Assembly (NCBI GenBank): GCA_965249685.1
Contig: CBDFMN010000003.1
Coordinates: forward strand, 3,312,325 to 3,376,324
Length of the DNA: 64,000 nt
Source of the DNA: RH-AL1 sp965249685
GTDB taxonomy: Bacteria > Pseudomonadota > Alphaproteobacteria > Rhizobiales > Beijerinckiaceae
Direction: 5' to 3'
Within the stretch, counting starts at the first letter, position 1. Each line of letters begins with the position of its first letter. A program made the position numbers and the translations under genes. Below are positions 57,848-64,000 of this stretch, piece after piece. The notes under the pieces are model-generated. The model did no database searches. It was not told the DNA's origin and saw only the letters and a program-made list of their open reading frames with translations.

Positions 57848-60800
57848 CTATTCCGCCGGTATCGGCGGCACTGCCGCTCGCCCGCGCGGCTTGGTGATGA
57901 AGCGGTGCAGCCTGTCGAGGTAGAGGTAGATGACCGGCGTCGTATAGAGCGTCAGCACCTGGCTGACGAGAAGGCCGCCGGCGATGGTGATGCCGAGGGG
58001 ACGGCGCAGCCCCGCGCCCGGCCCGGCGGCGATGATCAGCGGGAGCGCCCCGAACAGGGCGGCGAGCGTGGTCATGAGGATCGGGCGGAACCGCTCGAGG
58101 CAGGCGTCGGTGATCGCCGCCGTCGCGTCGAGCCCGCGCGAGCGCTCCGCGTGCAGGGCGAAGTCGACGAGCATGATGCCGTTCTTCTTGACGATGCCGA
58201 TGAGCAGCACGATGCCGATGAAGGCGATGAGCGTCAGCTCCGTACCCGTCCATTGCAGGGCGAGCAGGGCGCCGAGCCCAGCCGAGGGCAGGGTGGAGAT
58301 GATCGTCAGCGGGTGCGCAAGGCTCTCGTAGAGAATGCCGAGGACGATGTAGACGGCGATGAGCGCGGTGTAGAGCAACACGCCCTGCGATCCGGAACTC
58401 GCCTGGAAGAGTTTGGCGTCGCCCGCGAACTCGGCGTGGAGCGAATCCGGCAGGTGCATGTCGGCGACCGCCTTGAGGATCGCGTCCGAAGCGTCCTGCT
58501 GCACGGTACCGGGCTTGAGGTTGTAGCTCAGCGTCACCGCGGGGAACTGGCTCTGATGGTTGACGCTCAGGGGCGCGAAGCCCTTCTCGATATGGGCGAT
58601 GGTACTGAGCTGGATCTGCGCCGTGGGCACGGGCACGACGGTCGCGCCGGGGGCAACCGACGGCGCGTTGAGGAGGGTCTGCACGTTGGCGCCTCCCAGG
58701 CCGGTCGACGAGGCGAGGTTGACGCCGGCGGGTACGAAGATCTTCTCCAGGTCCTTCGGATCGGCCTGGAGGAACGACGGCACCTCGAGCACGACACGAT
58801 ATTGGTTGCGCGGGGAATAGATGGTCGAGATCTGCCGCTGCGCGAAGGCGTTGTTCAACGCGTTGTCGATGTTGGCCATGGTGACGCCGAGACGGGATGC
58901 GGCGAGGCGGTCGATCACCAGATTGGCCTGCAGGCCGTTGGCCTCGCGGTCGGAGGTGACGTCGACGAGGCCGGGGACCGCCTTCAGGCGGTCGAGCACG
59001 AGCGGGGCGTAATGCGTCAGCTCGGCGAAGTTGGCGTCCGTCAAGGTGAACTGGTTGGCGGCCTTGGACTGGCGGCCGCCGAACTGCAGGTCCTGCTGCG
59101 CTATGAGATACGTGCTCATGCCGGCGACGCCCGCCAGCTCGCGGCGGAGGCGCTCGATCACCTTGTCGACGGGGAGGTAGCCGCGTTCTTCCAACGGCTT
59201 CAGCGTGATGTAGAGCTTGCCTTGGTTGATGGAGGAGCTGTTCGGCCCCTGGCCGGACGCACCGACGGAGGAACCGAGCCGCGACACGTTGGGGTCGGCC
59301 TGAACGATCGCGGCGACGCGCGTCTGCAGGGCGGTCATCGCGGGGTAGGAGACCTCCGTCGCCGCCTCGGTCGAGCCGAGCACGAAGTCGGTTTCGTCCG
59401 GCGGGAAGAAGCCCTTGGGCGTCTTGACGAACAGCACCACGGTTAAGACGATGGTGAGGATCATCACGAGCAAGGTCGAGAAGCGGTACCGCAGCGCCAC
59501 CGCCAGGCTGGCTGCGTAGGCGCGGGTCAGCCGCGCGAGCCCGCCTTCCACCAGGCGATCGAAAAGATTGGGCGCGCGCGGCGGCTTCGTCGGCGTGAGG
59601 TGCGCCGAGATCATCGGCGTGACCGTCAGGGAGGCGATCGTCGAAATGATGATCGCGAAGGCGAGCGTCATCGAGAACTCGCGGAACAGCCGGCCGGGGA
59701 TGCCGCCAAGCAGCAGCAGCGGGATGAAGGCGGCCATCAGCGAAATCGAGATCGAGATCACGGTGAAGCCGATCTGGCTGCCGCCGGCGAGCGCTGCCCG
59801 CATCGGCGACAGGCCAGCCTGGCGGTTCTTGTCGATCACCTCTATCATCACGATGGCATCGTCCACGACGAAGCCGACGGAGGTCGCGAGCGCCATCAGC
59901 GAGATGTTGTCGATCGAGAAACCCGCCGCGTACATGCACGCGCAGGTACCCGCGAGCGCGAGCGGCACGGTGACGCCTGCCGCGAGCGTCGGCGTCCAGC
60001 GGCGCAGGAAGATGAAGACGACGACCATCACCAGGACGATGGTGACGAGCAGCGTCCCCACCATGTCGTTCACGCTGGCGCGGATGGTCGTCGTGCGATC
60101 GTTGAGGACGGAGACCTTGATGCCGGCCGGCAGGAAGCGCTCGACCTTCGGCAGCAGCGCCATGACCCGGTCGACGGTCTGGATCACGTTGGCGTCGGCC
60201 TGCTTGGTGATCTGGATGAGGACCGAAGGCTTGCCGTTGAAGGTCGCCATCGAGCGCGCGTTGCGCACGCCGTAATCGACGGTGGCGACGTCCGAGAGGA
60301 GAACGGTGCCGCCGTTCTTGGTTTTGAGGACGAGTTTGCCGTAATCGACCGGCTTGGCGAGCTGGTCGTTGGTGCCGATCGAATGAGCGAGGAAGTCGCC
60401 GTCGAAGGTGCCGGTCGGCGACACCGCGTTGGCGTTGACGATCGCCGTGCGGATATCGTCCATGCTGAGGCCCATGTCCGACAGGCGCGAGGGGTCGGCC
60501 TGCACGCGCACGGCCGGCTGGTCGGCGCCGGCGACGCTCACTTGGGCGACGCCGTCGACCTGCGAGATCCGTTGCAGCAGCACGGAATCGGCGGCGTCGT
60601 AGACGGCCGTGGTCGGCAGCGTGTCCGAGGTCAGGGCGAGGATCAGCACCGGCCGGGCGTTGGGGTTGGCCTTGCGGAAGATCGGCACGTTGGGCAGGCC
60701 GCTCGGCAGGTCGGTGGCGGCGGCGTTCAGCGCCGCCTGCACGTCGCGCGCGGCCCCATCCACGTTGCGGTTGAGGTCGAAGATGGCGATGATGACGCTC

Positions 60801-61063
60801 GAGTTGAGCGAACTCGTCGAGGTCAGCTCGGTCACGCCGGCGATCTCGCCGACCCGTCGCTCGATGGGCGCGGCGACGGTGGAGGCCATGATCTCCGGGC
60901 TGGCGCCCGGATATTGCGCGTTGATGAAGACGGCGGGGAAGTCGAAGCCCGGCAGGCTGGCCACGGGCAGCAGCATGTAGGCGACGGCGCCGATGAGGAA
61001 CACGCCGAGGGCGAGCAGCGTCGTGCCGATCGGCCGGCGTATGAACAGCGCCGAGACGTTCAT
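57848..61063 (-). CDS. mdtC: multidrug RND efflux pump subunit, MdtC/MuxC type
   Basis: A 1071-residue RND pump. It starts NVSALFIRRPIGTTLLALG and has PVASLPGFDFPAV, the proton-relay segment VGFVVDDAIVMIEVI near residue 405 and the second-half repeat GIVLLIGIVKKNGIMLVDFA. In E. coli MdtB and MdtC form a mixed trimer, and the paired pumps here match that. The ATG at 61063 overlaps the mdtB stop (ATGA). A much longer open frame up to 63370 is a shadow of mdtB and not a fusion. It is the last gene of the operon in this direction. Confidence 0.9.
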   Translation of the reverse strand: MNVSALFIRRPIGTTLLALGVFLIGAVAYMLLPVASLPGFDFPAVFINAQYPGASPEIMASTVAAPIERRVGEIAGVTELTSTSSLNSSVIIAIFDLNRNVDGAARDVQAALNAAATDLPSGLPNVPIFRKANPNARPVLILALTSDTLPTTAVYDAADSVLLQRISQVDGVAQVSVAGADQPAVRVQADPSRLSDMGLSMDDIRTAIVNANAVSPTGTFDGDFLAHSIGTNDQLAKPVDYGKLVLKTKNGGTVLLSDVATVDYGVRNARSMATFNGKPSVLIQITKQADANVIQTVDRVMALLPKVERFLPAGIKVSVLNDRTTTIRASVNDMVGTLLVTIVLVMVVVFIFLRRWTPTLAAGVTVPLALAGTCACMYAAGFSIDNISLMALATSVGFVVDDAIVMIEVIDKNRQAGLSPMRAALAGGSQIGFTVISISISLMAAFIPLLLLGGIPGRLFREFSMTLAFAIIISTIASLTVTPMISAHLTPTKPPRAPNLFDRLVEGGLARLTRAYAASLAVALRYRFSTLLVMILTIVLTVVLFVKTPKGFFPPDETDFVLGSTEAATEVSYPAMTALQTRVAAIVQADPNVSRLGSSVGASGQGPNSSSINQGKLYITLKPLEERGYLPVDKVIERLRRELAGVAGMSTYLIAQQDLQFGGRQSKAANQFTLTDANFAELTHYAPLVLDRLKAVPGLVDVTSDREANGLQANLVIDRLAASRLGVTMANIDNALNNAFAQRQISTIYSPRNQYRVVLEVPSFLQADPKDLEKIFVPAGVNLASSTGLGGANVQTLLNAPSVAPGATVVPVPTAQIQLSTIAHIEKGFAPLSVNHQSQFPAVTLSYNLKPGTVQQDASDAILKAVADMHLPDSLHAEFAGDAKLFQASSGSQGVLLYTALIAVYIVLGILYESLAHPLTIISTLPSAGLGALLALQWTGTELTLIAFIGIVLLIGIVKKNGIMLVDFALHAERSRGLDATAAITDACLERFRPILMTTLAALFGALPLIIAAGPGAGLRRPLGITIAGGLLVSQVLTLYTTPVIYLYLDRLHRFITKPRGRAAVPPIPAE

Positions 61064-64000
61064 TCCGCGGCCTTCGAATGCGGGTATTCCTCTGAGATCT
61101 CGGCCTCCGGATCGGCGTGCTTGACCGCGCCGAAGAACCGGACCCGCAGCCCCTCCAGCGCCACGTAGATGACCGGCGTCGTGTAGAGCGTAATGAGCTG
61201 CGAGAGCAGCAGTCCGCCGACGATGGAGATGCCGAGCGGGTTGCGCAGCTCGGACCCCGTGCCCGTCGCGAAGGCGAGCGGCAGCGCGCCGAACAGCGCC
61301 GCCAGCGTCGTCATCATGATCGGGCGGAAGCGCAGCAACGAGGCTTGCACGATCGCGTCGTGCGGGCTCATCGCGGCGTCGCGCTCCGCCTCCAGCGCGA
61401 AGTCGATGATCATGATCGCGTTCTTCTTGACGATGCCCATCAGCAGCACGATGCCGATGAGGCCGATCAGCGACAGGTCCATCCTGAACGCCATCAGCGC
61501 CAGCAGGGCGCCGACGCCGGCGGACGGCAGGGTCGACAGGATGGTGATGGGGTGGATCGCGCTCTCGTAGAGCACGCCGAGGACGATGTAGATCGTGATG
61601 GCGGCGGCCAGGATGAGGTAGGGCTCGTTGGCGAGCGAGCTCGCGAACTCCGCGGCGTCGCCGCTGTAGGATCCGGTGATGTTTTCCGGCATGCCGATGT
61701 CGCGGCTGGCCTGCTCGATCGCCTTGACGCCGTCGCTCAGCGCCGCGCCCTCGCCGAGGTTGAAGCTGATCGTCACGGCGGGGAACTGCTCCGTATGCTG
61801 GACGGACAGCGGCGCCGTGTCGTTGCGCTGCGTGGTGAAGGTCGAGAGCGGCACCTGCGCGCCGGTGTTGGAGGACACGTAGAGGTTCTTGAGCGACGTC
61901 GAATCCGCGAGATAGCGCGGGTCCGCCTCCAGGATCACGCGATACTGGTTCGTCTGCGCGTAGATGGTCGAAACCTGACGCTGGCCGAAGGCGTCGTAGA
62001 GCGTGTCGTTGATGTTCTGCACGGACACGCCGAGGCGGCCGGCGAGCTGGCGATCGATGGTGACGAAGAGGCGCAAGCCGCCGTCCTGGGCCTCGGAGGC
62101 GACGTCTTTCACCACGGGCGAGTCGCGCAGGCTCGCCACCAGCTTGTCGGCCCATTCCGACACCTCGGTCGCGCTCGTGCCGTTCAGCGCGTACTGGTAT
62201 TGCGCGCGGCTCGACTGTGCGGTGATCTGGATGTCCTGCGCGCTCTGGAACGCGACGCCGATACGGGGCAGGCCGCTGAGCTTTCCCTGCAGGCGCTTGA
62301 TGATGGCGGCGACACCATCGCGGCTCTCGCGCGGCTTCAGAACGATGTTGAGCCGCCCGGCGTTGGGCGTGGCGTTGACGGTACCGACGCCCACCACGGA
62401 GGAGACGCCGGCGACGTCCCGGTCGGCCTCGATCACGCTGGCGACGCGCTGCTGCAGCCGGGACATCTCGTCGAAGGAGACGGAGGGCTCGGCCTGCGTG
62501 ACCGCGTTGATCAGCCCCGTGTCCTGCGGCGGCAGAAAGCCCTTGGGGATGACGACGTAGAGGTAGATCGTCGCCGCCAGCGTGCCGAACGTCAGCAGCA
62601 ACATGAGCGACTGATGACGCAGCACCCATTCCAGGCTGCCGCGATAACGCTCGCTGAGAGACTCGCCGAACCGTGCGAGGCGGCTTGGGCGGCGGCGATG
62701 GTCCTGCGGAACATGGCGCAGCAGCTGGCCACACATCATCGGCGTCAGCGTCAGCGAGACGACGGCAGAGGCCACGACGGCGATCGTCAGGGTGAGCGCG
62801 AACTCGCGGAACATGCGGCCGACGATGCCGCTCATGAAGAGCAGCGGGATGAACACCGCGACGAGCGACACGGTCAGCGAGATGACGGTGAAACCGATCT
62901 CGCGCGCCCCGTTCAGCGCCGCTTGCATCGGCCGCTCGCCGCGTTCGAGATGGCGGACGATGTTCTCGATCATCACGATCGCGTCGTCGACGACGAAGCC
63001 GGTGCCGATGGTCAGCGCCATCAGCGACAGGTTGTCGAGGCTGAAACCGAGGTAGTACATGACGCCGAAGGTGGCGACCAGCGACAGCGGCAGCGCGACG
63101 CCCGCGATGATCGTCGCACGCACCGAGCGCAGGAACACCAGGACCACCAGGACGACGAGCGCCACCGACAGCATCAGCGTGAACTGCACGTCGGCGATGG
63201 AGGCGCGGATCGTGCCGGTGCGGTCGTTGACGATCGTCAGGTCGATGCCGGCCGGTAGCGAGGTCTTCAGCTTGGCGAGTTCCGTCTTGATGTGGTTGAC
63301 CGTCTCGACCACGTTGGCGCCGGGCTGGCGCTGGACGTCGACGATGATCGCCGGCGTGCCCTGATACCAACCGGCGACGCGGCCGTTCTCCAGGCCGTCG
63401 ACCACTTTGGCGACGTCGCCGATGAGGATCGGCGCGCCGTTGCGATAGGTGATGACGACGGGCTTGTAGCCGCTCGCCGCTTCGAGCTGGTCGTTGGCGC
63501 CGATGGCGTAGGATTGCTGGCTGCCGTCGAGCGAGCCCTTGGCGCCGGCCACGTTGGCGTTGGCGATGGCGTTGCGCAGGTCCTCCATGCCGATCCCGTA
63601 GTCGGCGAGGCGCGTGAGGTCGGCCTGGATGCGGATGGCGGGCTTGAGGCCGCCCAGGATGCCGACATGGCCGACGCCGGAGAGCTGGCTGAGCCGCTGG
63701 CCGATCAGCGTGTCGGCGAGATCGGACATCTGGCGGATGGAGATCGTCTGGGAGGTCAGGGCGACCGTGATGACGGCGGTGTCGGCCGGGTTCACCTTCG
63801 AGTAGACGGGCGGGTAGGGCAGGTTCTTCGGCAGCGTCGAGGCGGCCGCGTTGATCGCCGCCTGCACGTCTTGCGCGGCGCCGTCGATGTCGCGGTTGAG
63901 GTCGAACTGCAGGGTTACCGCCGAGAGGCCGAAGGCGGAGGACGAGGTCATCGTCTGCAGGGACGGGATCTGCCCGAGCTGGCGCTCCAGCGGCGCGGTG
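61060..64000 (-). CDS. mdtB: multidrug RND efflux pump subunit, MdtB/MuxB type (N-terminus outside window)
   Basis: The last 980 or so residues of an RND pump; the reading frame is open through the right edge and reads TAPLERQLGQIPSL there, which is the usual region near residue 60. Close to MdtB: NPPVYSKVNPAD-like (here YPPVYSKVNPADTAV), NANVAGAKGSLDG, and the proton relay GTGFVVDDAIVMIEN. Roughly 60 N-terminal residues and any mdtA adaptor gene lie beyond the window. It overlaps mdtC by four bases, as expected for partners of one mixed pump. Confidence 0.9.
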   Translation of the reverse strand, partial: TAPLERQLGQIPSLQTMTSSSAFGLSAVTLQFDLNRDIDGAAQDVQAAINAAASTLPKNLPYPPVYSKVNPADTAVITVALTSQTISIRQMSDLADTLIGQRLSQLSGVGHVGILGGLKPAIRIQADLTRLADYGIGMEDLRNAIANANVAGAKGSLDGSQQSYAIGANDQLEAASGYKPVVITYRNGAPILIGDVAKVVDGLENGRVAGWYQGTPAIIVDVQRQPGANVVETVNHIKTELAKLKTSLPAGIDLTIVNDRTGTIRASIADVQFTLMLSVALVVLVVLVFLRSVRATIIAGVALPLSLVATFGVMYYLGFSLDNLSLMALTIGTGFVVDDAIVMIENIVRHLERGERPMQAALNGAREIGFTVISLTVSLVAVFIPLLFMSGIVGRMFREFALTLTIAVVASAVVSLTLTPMMCGQLLRHVPQDHRRRPSRLARFGESLSERYRGSLEWVLRHQSLMLLLTFGTLAATIYLYVVIPKGFLPPQDTGLINAVTQAEPSVSFDEMSRLQQRVASVIEADRDVAGVSSVVGVGTVNATPNAGRLNIVLKPRESRDGVAAIIKRLQGKLSGLPRIGVAFQSAQDIQITAQSSRAQYQYALNGTSATEVSEWADKLVASLRDSPVVKDVASEAQDGGLRLFVTIDRQLAGRLGVSVQNINDTLYDAFGQRQVSTIYAQTNQYRVILEADPRYLADSTSLKNLYVSSNTGAQVPLSTFTTQRNDTAPLSVQHTEQFPAVTISFNLGEGAALSDGVKAIEQASRDIGMPENITGSYSGDAAEFASSLANEPYLILAAAITIYIVLGVLYESAIHPITILSTLPSAGVGALLALMAFRMDLSLIGLIGIVLLMGIVKKNAIMIIDFALEAERDAAMSPHDAIVQASLLRFRPIMMTTLAALFGALPLAFATGTGSELRNPLGISIVGGLLLSQLITLYTTPVIYVALEGLRVRFFGAVKHADPEAEISEEYPHSKAAE

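Noticed and set aside
57848..63370. A single open frame of about 1840 codons suggesting a giant fused RND pump
   Set aside because: Only the part from 61063 down reads as an RND pump. Upstream of that the frame is a shadow of mdtB, whose real frame has all the pump motifs and overlaps mdtC by four bases.

Overview
The window is a high-GC chromosomal segment of an alphaproteobacterium, most likely of the order Hyphomicrobiales (Methylobacteriaceae/Beijerinckiaceae-like). This rests on a two-subunit formate dehydrogenase of the Methylobacterium Fdh1 type with a fused beta subunit, the uvrC-pgsA-moaD-moaE block, infC with an ATT start beginning MRRP, a DUF1674 (SDHAF4-like) protein, and aerobic-type cob genes behind a cobalamin riboswitch. 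I see no rRNA, tRNA, CRISPR array, prophage or intact insertion sequence. About 60 protein genes are densely packed, often with ATGA or GTGA overlaps.

Layout. 1-2386 (-): formate dehydrogenase fdh1B-fdh1A, with fdh1A running off the left edge. 3004-9085: a TetR repressor divergent from an RND efflux operon with two periplasmic adaptors; a palindrome sits inside its promoter. 9105-13646: FAD enzymes (renalase-like, D-2-hydroxyacid oxidase, D-amino-acid dehydrogenase-like) and a DUF3750 membrane protein. 13643-21034 (-): a urea/amide-type ABC transporter (five genes), an acetamidase/formamidase and a 2-hydroxyacid dehydrogenase. 21248-28771: an IS3 OrfA-like fragment, three exported enzymes of usually cytosolic families, a nucleotide-transporter-like MFS protein, a TonB-dependent receptor and a Nudix hydrolase. 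28925-37140 (-): a cobalamin riboswitch followed by DUF1636, cobH, cobI, an EamA transporter, and fadA-, fadN- and fadE-like beta-oxidation genes, all closely spaced; cobC is divergent. 38296-44221 (+): a complete seven-gene Nit1C cluster with a textbook sigma-54 promoter, an upstream palindrome and a strong hairpin after the first gene. 44719-45735: a tandemly duplicated gamma-carbonic-anhydrase-like protein whose zinc-ligand histidines are split between its two halves. 45732-57801: housekeeping genes (infC-rpmI-rplT, moaE-moaD-pgsA-uvrC, prs) with a glycosyltransferase, an MFS exporter and small conserved proteins. 57848-64000 (-): paired MdtB/MdtC-type RND pumps, mdtB cut by the right edge.

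How it fits together. Three parts point to use of small one-carbon nitrogen compounds. The Nit1C cluster is linked in pseudomonads to growth on cyanide and nitriles. The amide ABC importer with its amidase could release ammonia and formate from formamide, and formate dehydrogenase would recover NADH from the formate. The sigma-54 promoter fits nitrogen control. The joint pathway is inference; the gene families are seen directly. The most unusual items are the split-ligand tandem gamma-carbonic anhydrase, the regulatory architecture of Nit1C, and the cobalamin riboswitch operon that continues into fatty-acid oxidation genes.
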